Assembly (NCBI RefSeq): GCF_002573715.1
Contig: NZ_PDHM01000019.1
Coordinates: 113,572-177,571 of the forward strand
DNA length: 64,000 nt
Direction of reading: 5' to 3'
Source of the DNA: Paenibacillus sp. EZ-K15
GTDB lineage: Bacteria > Bacillota > Bacilli > Paenibacillales > Paenibacillaceae
In this document: positions 16,927 through 26,595 of the stretch, piece after piece
Layout of the letters: each line of letters starts with the position of its first letter
How positions within the stretch are numbered: position 1 is the first letter of the stretch
The notes under the pieces: generated by a model
Told to the model about the DNA's origin: nothing
Database searches by the model: none
What the model saw: the letters and a program-made list of their open reading frames with translations, nothing else
Translations under genes and position numbers: made by a program

Positions 16927-18192
16927 TTAAATTAGACCCAGTTTTTGAGCATATGCTTCAAGCGCTTTTTCAAAACACGCTAGAGGTGCGCGTACTGTAC
17001 CTGCCCCGATTTGACCTACTCCTGCCTCTTTGTGGGCTATCCCGGTGTTAATAACCGGTGTGATGCCTGTTTCAACGACTTTTCTTGCATCAATCCCAAG
17101 ACAGATTCCCTGGAAGTTCCAAGTTGGAATCGTAAAGTTAGGGTTATGGCCAATACAAATTTCAGCCATTTCATTGCTGGTTGCCAGTGCATCGTCAAAA
17201 CCGCCTGCACCTACGAAGCGGGTCACACCTGGAGCTGCCACCATGGCCATGCCTCCTACACCGAATGCCTCCGTAATAGCGCTATCACCGATATCGGGAT
17301 TCGCCATATCTTGGGAATAACCGGTGAAGAATAAACCTTGCGGCGTATTAACTGGAGCGGTAAACCATTCGTCTCCCATGCCGCTGATTCGGATTCCGAA
17401 GTTTTGGCCGTTTCTCGACATCGCCGTTACGACAGTACCGTGCTCAATCATTCTTGCAGCATCCAGCACCGCTTTAGAAGTTGCCATTGCAACATTCAGG
17501 AAGAACTGATCGGTATCAGCCAGAAATTTCACTACAGCCAATTTGTCTGTTTCGGTTGTATCGGTTTGTAAAATATATGGACTTATTTCTTTTAGAAATA
17601 CGAGAGAAGCTGCGATATTCCGCTGATGGAATTCGTCACCCATGGTGATTGCCTTCGCGATCATCACATTAATATTCAAACCTTGCTCAGTCTGGCGTAG
17701 AGCTTTAGAAAGGGTGGGGCCCAGTACATCTCTCATCCATTGCAGACGTTGAATGACCTCTTCGGAATAGGCTCCGAAGCGCAGCACTTTCCCGATCCCT
17801 TCATTCATGGTGCAGAAGGCGCGGTTGCCATCCGTCTGATTTTCAACAACTAGCAGCGGCATGTTGGCGGAAGTGATTCCGCCCATAGGCCCTACAGCTT
17901 TGACATGATGACACGGAATAAAGGTTATTTCTCCTTGCTCCAGCATGGTCATTGCTTGTTCTTCGCTCGCTGCCCAACCTTCGAACAAGACCGCCCCGAT
18001 ACAAGCGCCCTGCATGGGGCCTGTCATGTCTGCGAATTGAATGGGTGGGCCGGCGTGCAGAAGCACCTTTCCATTTAATGGGTCCACCACTGATTTGGCA
18101 GGAACGACATCTACCAAGAAAGGGGCACCGGCTACCATTTTTTGAATGACTGCCTGATTTGCTTCATCGATCGTTTGATATGGTCCATACAT
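16927..18192 (-). CDS. allG: DUF1116 protein, probable oxamate carbamoyltransferase subunit AllG
   Basis: A 421-residue protein of the DUF1116/YlbE family, with the characteristic glycine-rich TEAFGVGGMAMVAAPGVTRF, CIGHNPNFTIPTWNFQG and the C-terminal region IGAGTVRAPLACFEKAL. Known E. coli counterparts act with FdrA (AllF) and YlbF (AllH) in oxalurate phosphorolysis. AAAGGAG lies 9 bp before the ATG. The upstream gap to allF is filled by a 284 bp repeat element, so the two are separated more than the other genes in this operon. Confidence 0.88.
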   Translation of the reverse strand: MYGPYQTIDEANQAVIQKMVAGAPFLVDVVPAKSVVDPLNGKVLLHAGPPIQFADMTGPMQGACIGAVLFEGWAASEEQAMTMLEQGEITFIPCHHVKAVGPMGGITSANMPLLVVENQTDGNRAFCTMNEGIGKVLRFGAYSEEVIQRLQWMRDVLGPTLSKALRQTEQGLNINVMIAKAITMGDEFHQRNIAASLVFLKEISPYILQTDTTETDKLAVVKFLADTDQFFLNVAMATSKAVLDAARMIEHGTVVTAMSRNGQNFGIRISGMGDEWFTAPVNTPQGLFFTGYSQDMANPDIGDSAITEAFGVGGMAMVAAPGVTRFVGAGGFDDALATSNEMAEICIGHNPNFTIPTWNFQGICLGIDARKVVETGITPVINTGIAHKEAGVGQIGAGTVRAPLACFEKALEAYAQKLGLI

Positions 18193-18221
18193 GCTGCATA
18201 TCTCCTTTTATTTAAGAGGTA

Positions 18222-18505
18222 GTTCAAAAAGTCCGCTTTTGATAAGAAAACCTTATCGATGCCAGTACAAGGATGAGCGACCTCGATGCATAGGTAGGTT
18301 TTCTTCCGATATAGAATTTCATCAGCCTCCGCTGATAACTAATAAATTCTTTATCTAACACGAAGTGAATCAGGAAGCAGGCTCGGCATCGAATCTTGAA
18401 TTCAACCGGGCCTTCCGGTGCTCACGTACCCCATACGTACGCTCCGCTCCTGAAGTCCCTAGCTTCATCCAACCTTCTCGGTGCTGAAAACCGACCTTTT
18501 TGAAC
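18222..18505. repeat. 284 bp repeat element with terminal inverted repeats (MITE-like)
   Basis: The element starts GTTCAAAAAGTCCGCTTTTG and ends AAACCGACCTTTTTGAAC, giving 10 bp perfect inverted ends (GTTCAAAAAG/CTTTTTGAAC). It contains no plausible gene. Shortened relatives occur at 42691-42754 and 44293-44339; all three share AGAGGT just outside one end. It fills the whole allF-allG gap inside a minus-strand operon. No transposase is present, so any mobility would have to be supplied in trans. Confidence 0.7.
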
Positions 18506-18511
18506 ACTAAT

Positions 18512-20254
18512 TTATTTGAGTAAGCTCAGAATTTTCCGCATCTTCTCATTGCCTCCAGCTATCGGGCGCCAGTCAAAGTGAACGGCATTCCCGCCGTGGC
18601 TGGTTACTGCATTTACAAATTTCTTAAGCCCCACATTCACTACTTCCGGCTTTCCGCTCAGCAATTTAATAATGGATTCGGAAACATCGATATTTCCTTG
18701 TTTGATCTGCACTGCAGAAATGAATGATTTATCTTTATCCTGAAGCTGGATGCCCATCATCGCCAGAGCGGTCCGTACTGCCTGATTGTTACTGTCTTTA
18801 ACAATAACGCCTGCTCGTTCAAGTTTGGCCTTTTGCTCTTGATAATTTTGCGGGTCTTGTTCGGTGCCACACACCGTTGCTATGAAATACAAGCTTTTTC
18901 CTTGTACAGCAGCTTCACGCTGTGTTTGCTCAATGACAGGCAGCAGTGCGCCAGCCATATCTTCATGAGAACCATAGCCTAGAACGACATCCAGCATAAT
19001 AATCGCGGTGGATTTATCCCGGGCTGCCTGCTCGATGTAATGGATTCTCGTTTCCGGATCAATCATCGGGTGGGGTTTGCCTTGTGTATATTTGTCATCT
19101 CCCAGATCAATTACTTCATGACCCTTAGCTTTTAACATGTATCCATCTTCATGAATCAACTGTCCCAGTTCCAAGCCTTTGGACATCAGAACCGCAGCTT
19201 CATAAGCGAGTGTCCCACCGGAATACAATCCTTTAATCGTTGTCTGCTCCGGTGCCAGCTTTGTCTGTGGAACCTCAACGTTCAGTTTATTGTAGTTCGC
19301 CCTGACTTCTCTGCCTTTAGACAAATCCACGGCTATCATGGCAGTCTCTTCCAGCGTATAGGCATAATGTACCGTGCCTTCATGTGTTTCTGGCTCTTCG
19401 CCCACGAAGATAGCGACTACCGGTTTGGATATACGGTGTAACAGTCGAACGACCTGATTCCGTACTTCGATGGCAGGCGGTTTGGAAATAACGACGATCA
19501 CTTCAGTACCTTTGTGATGCTCTAGCCCTTGAATCGCATCCAGCATCGTAATCGCTCCAATCGGTTCAGACAGATCGCGTCCGCCTGTCCCGATTGCCTG
19601 GCTCACGCCGCTGCCCAGCCGGTCAATGAGGGTGGTAACTTCTTGAATACCTGTGCCTGAAGCACCGATAACGCCAATATTGCCTTGTTGTACTACGTTG
19701 GCAAAGGCTACCGGAACACCGGATATAATTCCGGTTCCGCAGTCTGGACCCATGACCAGCAAGCCTTTGTCATGCGCTTTTTGTTTCAGACGGAGTTCGT
19801 CCTGGACGTCAACGTTATCGCTAAAGATAAAAGCGTGCAACCCACGATCAAGTGCTTGTTCCGCTTCTTCCGCTGCGTATTGGCCAGGGACAGAAATAAG
19901 AGCTAGATTGGCATTCGGGAGCGCTTGCAGCGCTTTGTCCCAAGTCCGTACGGATTGGTATTCCTGCTTGCTGCTGCTTACCGCCTGATTTTGCAGTTCC
20001 GCTTCAATGGTAGCTAACACCTCGGATACGTGTTCTTGACTATCGGTCTTGATTACGATACACATATCATTCGGGCCCGCTTTATCAAGTTCATCCGTGT
20101 ACATACCGGTATTATGGAAAATATCTTTATTCGCAGGCGTCCCCATCATAATAGAGGCTTGCTCTACTCCGTCCAGCGTGGAAATTTTGTTCGTTAAGAG
20201 CATAAGGTTAACTGAATCTTGATAGGAATTTTCTTTAATGATGGAATATAGCAT
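18512..20254 (-). CDS. allF: FdrA family protein, probable oxamate carbamoyltransferase subunit AllF
   Basis: About 580 residues. The N terminus MLYSIIKENSYQDSVNLMLL matches FdrA proteins, and the protein carries the acyl-CoA-synthetase-like segments GVIGASGTGIQEVTTLIDRL and GPDCGTGIISGVPVAFANV. The start is placed at the ATG at 20254, because GAGGAG lies 9 bp upstream and family members begin there. In E. coli, FdrA/AllF is a subunit of oxamate carbamoyltransferase. It is separated from allG by the repeat element. Confidence 0.9.
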   Translation of the reverse strand: MLYSIIKENSYQDSVNLMLLTNKISTLDGVEQASIMMGTPANKDIFHNTGMYTDELDKAGPNDMCIVIKTDSQEHVSEVLATIEAELQNQAVSSSKQEYQSVRTWDKALQALPNANLALISVPGQYAAEEAEQALDRGLHAFIFSDNVDVQDELRLKQKAHDKGLLVMGPDCGTGIISGVPVAFANVVQQGNIGVIGASGTGIQEVTTLIDRLGSGVSQAIGTGGRDLSEPIGAITMLDAIQGLEHHKGTEVIVVISKPPAIEVRNQVVRLLHRISKPVVAIFVGEEPETHEGTVHYAYTLEETAMIAVDLSKGREVRANYNKLNVEVPQTKLAPEQTTIKGLYSGGTLAYEAAVLMSKGLELGQLIHEDGYMLKAKGHEVIDLGDDKYTQGKPHPMIDPETRIHYIEQAARDKSTAIIMLDVVLGYGSHEDMAGALLPVIEQTQREAAVQGKSLYFIATVCGTEQDPQNYQEQKAKLERAGVIVKDSNNQAVRTALAMMGIQLQDKDKSFISAVQIKQGNIDVSESIIKLLSGKPEVVNVGLKKFVNAVTSHGGNAVHFDWRPIAGGNEKMRKILSLLK

Positions 20255-20296
20255 AAGTACAAGCTCCTCTTCAGTCAGAATAGACAATGGGTGAAG

Positions 20297-21346
20297 TTAC
20301 TTGGCAAATGGATCTTTGTTGTCATACTGATTTCTATGAACGACGTCTGATATCAGGTATTCATAAATATCATCTACCATTTCAATCCCGTTTTTCTCGT
20401 ATTGTTCTTGAATCAGATCATTGTTTTGTCCAGGGAACAGCACTTGCTCAAAGCCAGGCGCCGGTTTGATATGATTCAAATCGTTCATGGTATCCGAAAT
20501 ATGTTGTTTAAACATGTCAGGGTCCGTAAAAAATGCAGGGTTAATGACAAGATGAAACTGACCCAGATTTCGGTATTCGGTTAGATCATGGTACATCGAT
20601 GAAACTTTATTCCCAAATGGCAGGCCAAGCAAAATACCCGAGAGCACATCCACCATCATCATCAGACCATATCCTTTTGGACCGGCAATAGGGAGTAAGG
20701 CATTCACTTTAAAAGGATCTGTCGTCGAATGGCCTTCTTTATCGACTGCCCATGAATCCGGAATCGACTCGTGTCTTGATCTGGCATGAAGAATTTTGCC
20801 CCAAGCTTGTATCGTCGTTGCCATGTCGAGCGTCATGATCCGTCCATCATGGCTAGGAGCGGCAAATGCAATCGGATTCGTCCCATAATAAGGCTCTGAG
20901 CCGCCGAAGGGCACGACCATCGGATCGGATTGACACATCGAAATACCAATCATTCCGGATTTGGCTGCTTGCCGTACAAAATAAGACAGGGCTCCGCTGT
21001 GTCCGATTCTTCTGACGCCAACAGCTGCTATCCCGTGTTCTCTTGCCATCTCGATAGCCTCATCCATAGCTAGTTTGGCAGCGACATGGCCTACTCCATT
21101 ATCCCCATCAAATATCGCTGTGCTGGGGCCCGTTTTGTTAAATTCAAAATCGGGCTTTGTATTTAATCCGCCTTTGGCGATTCGCTCCGCATAGTATTCC
21201 ACTCGCATAGCGCCGTGTGAATGAATGCCCCTTATGTCGGCATGGACCAGAACATCTGCTACGCCGGCGGCATGTTCTTCTGTTAAACCCGCCTTGTGCA
21301 GCTTCTTTGTGATTAACTCGTGTAACGGTTGTCTGAATATTTTCAA
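20297..21346 (-). CDS. allD: Ureidoglycolate dehydrogenase AllD
   Basis: About 349 residues of the malate/L-lactate/ureidoglycolate dehydrogenase family (LDH2 fold). Close correspondence to E. coli AllD is seen in ADIRGIHSHGAMRVEYYAER, GMIGISMCQSDPMVVPFGG and AGPKGYGLMMMVDVLSG. It oxidises ureidoglycolate to oxalurate with NAD. The TTG at 21346 has AGAGGTG six bases upstream; a GTG at 21355 is the longer option. It is flanked by allF and allE in the same operon. Confidence 0.93.
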   Translation of the reverse strand: MKIFRQPLHELITKKLHKAGLTEEHAAGVADVLVHADIRGIHSHGAMRVEYYAERIAKGGLNTKPDFEFNKTGPSTAIFDGDNGVGHVAAKLAMDEAIEMAREHGIAAVGVRRIGHSGALSYFVRQAAKSGMIGISMCQSDPMVVPFGGSEPYYGTNPIAFAAPSHDGRIMTLDMATTIQAWGKILHARSRHESIPDSWAVDKEGHSTTDPFKVNALLPIAGPKGYGLMMMVDVLSGILLGLPFGNKVSSMYHDLTEYRNLGQFHLVINPAFFTDPDMFKQHISDTMNDLNHIKPAPGFEQVLFPGQNNDLIQEQYEKNGIEMVDDIYEYLISDVVHRNQYDNKDPFAK

Positions 21347-21388
21347 TGCTAACACCTCTGTTCATTCGATTTGCTACATGACACGAGC

Positions 21389-22153
21389 TTAGAGATCCGC
21401 ATCCCGATTGCAATCTTTAGAGTAAACATAAGCTAGTTTCTCGCGACCAACTGCATAGCAAGCTTGCTGCACATATGGACCCATGAAGATATAGTCGCCT
21501 TGTTTTACCGGAATCCACTTGTTATCCAGATTGTACAGTCCTTCACCAGACAGCAGGTAAGCTCCATGTTCTTGTACATGCGTTTCGATGAATGGATGAC
21601 ATGCGCCCGGATCGAAGGTTAATATGTGAAAATTCATATCGAAAGCGAGATCTTTAGGAAGTAAATCCTGAATTCTCATATTTGTCATTCCGTCATAATC
21701 TTCTTCAGGAATGTTGCCTGAATGCCCAGAGACGACCCATGGTTTCAAGTCTTTTAACGGTTTATGCTTTTGTTTATACAAGAACAGTTTGCTGTCGCCT
21801 TCTACCAAATTGTTCAGATACATCTTCGTACCTGGCGGACAGTACAGATATCCGCCCCTTGTCAGCCTATACGACTTGTCAGCAGCAGAAGCTTCGACTT
21901 CACCTTCCAGCACATAAACGAAAGTTTCGATCTGTTCTTGTCCGCCAAAACCATCTGTATTTGCGCCACCTTTGTGCATGGTAACCATATAATCGACAAA
22001 GCTTGCTCCAAGTTTTGGGGTTGCCAGAATCGATATCGTGCAGTTTTCAAAACCCGGTACTACGTTATTAACCAGGCCTTCTGGCGTGATCAAGGCATAT
22101 TTGCCATATTGAATGATAGAACGGCTGGACAGCAGATCCGTTGGATAACCCAT
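21389..22153 (-). CDS. allE: (S)-ureidoglycine aminohydrolase AllE
   Basis: About 254 residues forming two cupin domains. The sequence follows E. coli YlbA/AllE closely: PGFENCTISILATPKLGASF, GGYLYCPPGTKMYL, HVQEHGAYLLSGEGLYNLD and a C-terminal YSKDCNRDADL. The C-terminal cupin holds the metal ligands (E, H, H and Q region around ETHVQEHGAY). It releases ammonia from ureidoglycine to give ureidoglycolate. The ATG at 22153 has AAGGAG 9 bp upstream; a start three codons earlier abuts that site. Confidence 0.93.
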   Translation of the reverse strand: MGYPTDLLSSRSIIQYGKYALITPEGLVNNVVPGFENCTISILATPKLGASFVDYMVTMHKGGANTDGFGGQEQIETFVYVLEGEVEASAADKSYRLTRGGYLYCPPGTKMYLNNLVEGDSKLFLYKQKHKPLKDLKPWVVSGHSGNIPEEDYDGMTNMRIQDLLPKDLAFDMNFHILTFDPGACHPFIETHVQEHGAYLLSGEGLYNLDNKWIPVKQGDYIFMGPYVQQACYAVGREKLAYVYSKDCNRDADL

Positions 22154-22209
22154 CTTGTGCATCTCCTTTTTCTTTTAAGTTTGTGTGTGAAATAAATACT
22201 ATTGTTCTT

Positions 22210-23454
22210 TTACAGAGCAGGGTGCTTCCTTACATTTGCGAAGAACAGGAATACAGTACCTACAATAATGATGCCGATAGCTAGGTAAAAGCCCAAAACC
22301 TTGCTGCCTGTAGCGTCTGAAATCAAGCCAGTTACGAACGGAGCGATGACCGAGGACATCATTCCGAAAAAGTTAAATACGCCGAATGTTGTACTATACC
22401 CTTGCTTAGGCGCAATATCTGCTACGTAGGAAATCATGATCGGATCAACAGCCAGTTTACCGAAGAAACCGTACATAATCAGGAACAACAACAGCAGTTC
22501 GTTGCTCTGAATAGCCACTGTCAGATACAAGGTAACTGCGGCAATCACTTGCAGAATAATTACAACCATAATTTTCTTGTTCTTGAATTTGTCGGATAAC
22601 CGACTGAACAACAGCGCACCTGGCACAGATGCAAAGGCAACCAGAGCTGAGGCAAAACCGATAGCAGCACCTTGGAATCCACGCTCCATTTGCAGGTAAC
22701 TTGGCAGCCAAGTCACAATCATGTAATACCCGTAACATATTGCGAAGTAAATCACGTAAGCCGAGATCATTCGGATATCGCCAAAGAGTGTCTTCATCGT
22801 TGCTTTCTCAACTGCATCTTTTCCCGTGTTAGCTGCAATGTTATTCGAAACGGGTTTTTCCTTAATGACTTTGGCAAAGGCGATTGCCATAATAATAATC
22901 AGGACAGTTGTGACAACCAGCAGCGGTCTCCAGTCCCAGCCTAACCCTTTCACTAAGTAAGAGGAACCGATATACCCGATAGCCATTCCAAGCGCTGAAC
23001 CGCTGTTGATAATGGCGGTAGAGAAGCCCCGCTTCTCAGACGGGATTGTGGACGATGAGATCGAATAAGCGGGTCCGTAATACGTTCCTTGTCCAAGTCC
23101 TGCCAGGAAGCTGCCTACCAGTAAGAAAATCAGAGACGGTGCGATTCCAACGGTAAAGACTCCGAAAGCAAAGATAAGGAAACCCGGAATCAGCATTATT
23201 TTCCTTCCGAATTTATCAGCCATAAAGCCGGATGGAATCTGCATTGAAGTGTATGCTAGAAAAAATAGACTGGAGATCAGACCCATGCTGGCATCCGATT
23301 CAACGCCAAGTTGTATTTTGATTTCCGGTAAAATCGGATTAAGTATAGTTCTGTATATCCACATGACAGTCCAACCAAGGCAAAATAAAATGACGACCTT
23401 TTTCCAATATTCAAGTCCACCTTGTTTAGGTGTAGTAGGTGTTTGTACCTTCAT
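22210..23454 (-). CDS. MFS transporter, probable allantoate/ureide permease
   Basis: A 414-residue MFS protein with twelve helices and the family loop motif GFMADKFGRKIMLIPG after helix 2. It resembles the anion:cation symporter branch that also carries hexuronates and phthalate. It lies between allC and allE in the same orientation, with AAGGAG before the ATG, so it most likely imports the operon's substrate (allantoate or a related ureide). Specificity is inferred from position only. Confidence 0.85.
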   Translation of the reverse strand: MKVQTPTTPKQGGLEYWKKVVILFCLGWTVMWIYRTILNPILPEIKIQLGVESDASMGLISSLFFLAYTSMQIPSGFMADKFGRKIMLIPGFLIFAFGVFTVGIAPSLIFLLVGSFLAGLGQGTYYGPAYSISSSTIPSEKRGFSTAIINSGSALGMAIGYIGSSYLVKGLGWDWRPLLVVTTVLIIIMAIAFAKVIKEKPVSNNIAANTGKDAVEKATMKTLFGDIRMISAYVIYFAICYGYYMIVTWLPSYLQMERGFQGAAIGFASALVAFASVPGALLFSRLSDKFKNKKIMVVIILQVIAAVTLYLTVAIQSNELLLLFLIMYGFFGKLAVDPIMISYVADIAPKQGYSTTFGVFNFFGMMSSVIAPFVTGLISDATGSKVLGFYLAIGIIIVGTVFLFFANVRKHPAL

Positions 23455-23508
23455 CTTTTTATGCTCCTTATGATAAGGTTGTAGGCAAGTTATTTGCCAA
23501 GACGTCGT

Positions 23509-24741
23509 TTATTCCTTGTATGCCAGATTATACAGAGTTCCGATCAGAAGCTTCACACCTTCGGCTAAATCATAAGGCTCGGTATATTCAGCCGGGTTGT
23601 GGCTAATTCCTTGCCTGCTTGGTACAAAGATCATGGCCGATGGTACAAAAGGAGCCAGAATCTGGGCATCATGCCCTGCCCCGCTATGCATCAGCTTGTA
23701 ATTCAAGCCCTGCTCCCGGCACTCGCGTTCAATGACTTCTACGACATGTTTATCCATTGGAACCGGATTTGCATCCATCCACATATCGATTTTCAGTTGT
23801 ACTTTCCGTCCTTCTGCAATGTTCTTCATGGAATTCGTAATTTCTTCCGTAAATTGAACAAGCGCTTCTTTCTCGGTATGACGGATGTCCATCGTGAATA
23901 AAGCATAGCCTGGAACGACGTTAACTACATTTGGCTTCACTTCGATTTTGCCGATCGTTGCCACTAACGGATCTCCATGTTTGTCCGCTCGGCTTATAAC
24001 GTCAAAGATCATAGCGCTCGCAGCTTGGACAGCATCTTTGCGGTAACTCATCGGAGTCGTGCCTGCATGGTTGGCTTCACCTATCACTTCCACGGTAAAT
24101 CTGCGCTGACCTACAATGCTGTGGACTACACCAACGGGTTTTTGCTCTGTTTCCAGAACACTGCCTTGCTCGATATGGATTTCTACAAACGCTTTCAAGT
24201 CTTTGCGAAGTTCTCTAGATTCCTGGCGGAAATTAAAGTTGCATTCTTTCATCGCATCTACGAAAGCTACGCCATCAAAATCAACAATGCTCTCTACTTC
24301 TTTACGTTCTGCTGTGCCTACGATGTTTTTTGACCCCCAGAATGTATATGGGAAACGGCTGCCTTCTTCTTCAGCCATCGATACGACCTGGAGATTGCGC
24401 AACGGCTGACCATAGGTTTCTTGTAAATATTTAACAGCAAGCAGACCTGCGACAATACCGTATTGTCCATCGTATAAACCGCCATTGCTTACGGTATCCA
24501 CGTGAGAACCGGTCAAAATCGTTTCATCTGGATACTTCGTTCCTTGCAGACCTCCAAACAGGTTGCCCACCTCATCAAAGTGAGCATGGAAGCCTTCTTT
24601 GTTCATCCAATCCTCTAGAGCTTTCTGAGCGTTAAGCCATTCTTTGGAATAGAGAAGTCTGGTAATACCTCCTTCAGGATCATTTCCAAAATAACCGAGC
24701 CACTCTAACATCTGTGTGATATCTTTACTTAGCTCTCCCAT
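23509..24741 (-). CDS. allC: Allantoate amidohydrolase AllC
   Basis: A 410-residue M20-family metallohydrolase. Metal and catalytic motifs are visible: GSHVDTVSNGGLYDGQYG (H, D), MAEEEGSRFPYTFWGSKN (E pair), VEIHIEQGSVLE (H) and MHSGAGHDAQILA (H). It matches E. coli AllC along its length. It hydrolyses allantoate to ureidoglycine, ammonia and CO2, the entry step of this operon. AAAGGAA precedes the ATG. It is the first gene of the operon and has a cre-like site about 70 bp upstream. Confidence 0.95.
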   Translation of the reverse strand: MGELSKDITQMLEWLGYFGNDPEGGITRLLYSKEWLNAQKALEDWMNKEGFHAHFDEVGNLFGGLQGTKYPDETILTGSHVDTVSNGGLYDGQYGIVAGLLAVKYLQETYGQPLRNLQVVSMAEEEGSRFPYTFWGSKNIVGTAERKEVESIVDFDGVAFVDAMKECNFNFRQESRELRKDLKAFVEIHIEQGSVLETEQKPVGVVHSIVGQRRFTVEVIGEANHAGTTPMSYRKDAVQAASAMIFDVISRADKHGDPLVATIGKIEVKPNVVNVVPGYALFTMDIRHTEKEALVQFTEEITNSMKNIAEGRKVQLKIDMWMDANPVPMDKHVVEVIERECREQGLNYKLMHSGAGHDAQILAPFVPSAMIFVPSRQGISHNPAEYTEPYDLAEGVKLLIGTLYNLAYKE

Positions 24742-24809
24742 ACTTACCGTTCCTTTCTACGATGATAACAGTGCTCCAAAAGTGCTGATTAACTTTCTTG
24801 CACCTTAAT

Positions 24810-24823
24810 TGTAAGCGTTTACC
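24810..24823. promoter_or_regulatory. Catabolite-responsive element (cre) candidate upstream of allC
   Basis: TGTAAGCGTTTACC differs from the CcpA consensus TGWAARCGYTWNCW only at the last base. It overlaps a possible -10 (TACAAT, minus strand), so CcpA bound here would repress the allantoate operon when preferred sugars are present. Confidence 0.6.
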
Positions 24824-24844
24824 GATATGGGCGTCATTAACAGA

Positions 24845-24878
24845 GGTGGATAAAAGATTCACAGCTTCTTTATCCACC
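24845..24878 (-). terminator. Hairpin between pucR and allC
   Basis: GGTGGATAAA and TTTATCCACC form a 10 bp perfect stem 35 bp after the pucR stop. No strong T run follows on the minus strand, so it may act as a weak terminator or transcript-end stabiliser separating pucR from the allC promoter. Confidence 0.5.
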
Positions 24879-24912
24879 TTGGCTAAAAACAGGGTCAATT
24901 TAATTAAAATTT

Positions 24913-26595
24913 TTAGTGTTCTTCTTCGTTATTGATTAAATTCAAAATTTTTAGACCCACCCGGGTTTCCAGCATCTCTTCAGAATTATCGAAATCCATG
25001 TCGCTAATTTCTTTAATTCGTTCCAGTCGGTACATGACTGTTTTGTAATGGACAAACAAATCCTGAGCTGCTTTCGCAGCATTTTGGTTATGCTGCAAAA
25101 AGACCTCAAGCGTATGCAGCAAATCTTTTTTGATGGCGCTTTTGCTTTGAACGAGCCTGTTTAAAGAAGCGGGAATAAACGAAGTCAGTACGGCAGGATC
25201 TGGATACTGACAGAGCAGGCGGAATAAACCGAGCTCGGCGAAGGCAGTAATCGATTCGCTGCCGTAGAGTGTACCACCGAGGTTCAGGGCTTCTTGCGCC
25301 TCTTGATGGCTTCTCGGAATATCCATGACAGTTGCCGCCACATTGCCGATGCCAACCTGTACTACAATATCTTTGGTTTTCGTGCGGATGTTGTCTTGAA
25401 TCCCGCGGATTTTGTCTTTTACTGCTGGCAGCCAGATTTTCTCTTTCCCTTCCTGCGAATCAACAGGCAGCAGCAGAATGATGGTATCGCTTCGGCTACG
25501 CATGATAGCGTCTGCAAAATGATCGTCAATTGCTTCGTGTAAGGAGGTAAACGTTTTACTCTGCAGTCTGCGCAAGTTTTTAGGTTTAAACATTTCTTGT
25601 TGGTTGAACGAGATGAGCTCTTCTTTCACATGAAACAAAAGCACAGCATAGGATCGATCTAAATCCCAGCCGATCAGGTTAGCTCGTTGATACACCGTCT
25701 CCAACATCTGGCCTTTACCCGCAAGCAGATCATCAATAATGTCATTTTTATATTTCCGCTCGACTTCCGCTACGGCAAATTGCTTGACCAACTCCAGGGA
25801 CAGAGCAGTAGCGGCATTCTCGATTGCAATGAAATCCAATTCTTCTAATTGTTTGTACATTTCAGTGATAACGAGATGCACCTTAATACGGTTTACTGTA
25901 CGAATAGGCACGACGACATGGTAGACCGATTTCATCTCCGGTTCGGTAACTTGCGTAGTTATCCAATAATAAGGAAATTTGGTTTCGAATATTTTCTCAC
26001 GTACAACAATGTGCTCCTGTTGGTGTGTGGGAAGCGTGTACAAGGAAGTATGCGTCATACAGGCAAAATTTCGGTCATAGATGGCAACAGGGTTCCCGAT
26101 TAGTTGTTCCAATGTAGTGATAATCGGTTCCATACCGCTATCTGCTAAGGAGAGTGTGGTGAAGCGATCATGCACTTCTTTAAAATATTTGAGCTTCATT
26201 ACCTGGTTATTAAACAGTTCTTCCATAACCGGATAGAGTACATCTACATAAGGGATGTCCTGTGGGATTTGGATAATAGGCAGCCCCGTCTGTTCGCCTA
26301 TTTCTATGATTGCCTCAGGAATCTCCTTGACAAAACGGTGGTTTTTGATCATTATGGCGCTAACGCTTTTGTCAGCCAAGCGGTACATAAATTCGCGCTG
26401 CTGTGCTTCTGTATAATTGAGGATCGGGTATAAACTGGTCAGCAGCATCTCTCCGCCTTTCAGCCAATCTGCGATGTCGGGAGCTTCCATAATTGTGATG
26501 CCTTTTATTATATTCGTAAGCCCTTTGCTGCCCCCTAGCACTGTAGCATGTTGCAATCGAGCCATCTTCAATACATGTTCTACTCTGAATTCCAT
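24913..26595 (-). CDS. pucR: PucR family transcriptional regulator
   Basis: A 560-residue regulator with an N-terminal PucR-like domain (about 5-130; VLGGSKGLTNIIKGITIMEA), a central GGDEF-like/CdaR region, and a C-terminal helix-turn-helix of the PucR type (HNQNAAKAAQDLFVHYKTVM, about 510-535). PucR controls purine and allantoin degradation genes in Bacillus subtilis. Its position directly upstream of allC makes it the likely activator of this operon, sensing a ureide intermediate. AAGGAG precedes the ATG. Confidence 0.92.
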   Translation of the reverse strand: MEFRVEHVLKMARLQHATVLGGSKGLTNIIKGITIMEAPDIADWLKGGEMLLTSLYPILNYTEAQQREFMYRLADKSVSAIMIKNHRFVKEIPEAIIEIGEQTGLPIIQIPQDIPYVDVLYPVMEELFNNQVMKLKYFKEVHDRFTTLSLADSGMEPIITTLEQLIGNPVAIYDRNFACMTHTSLYTLPTHQQEHIVVREKIFETKFPYYWITTQVTEPEMKSVYHVVVPIRTVNRIKVHLVITEMYKQLEELDFIAIENAATALSLELVKQFAVAEVERKYKNDIIDDLLAGKGQMLETVYQRANLIGWDLDRSYAVLLFHVKEELISFNQQEMFKPKNLRRLQSKTFTSLHEAIDDHFADAIMRSRSDTIILLLPVDSQEGKEKIWLPAVKDKIRGIQDNIRTKTKDIVVQVGIGNVAATVMDIPRSHQEAQEALNLGGTLYGSESITAFAELGLFRLLCQYPDPAVLTSFIPASLNRLVQSKSAIKKDLLHTLEVFLQHNQNAAKAAQDLFVHYKTVMYRLERIKEISDMDFDNSEEMLETRVGLKILNLINNEEEH

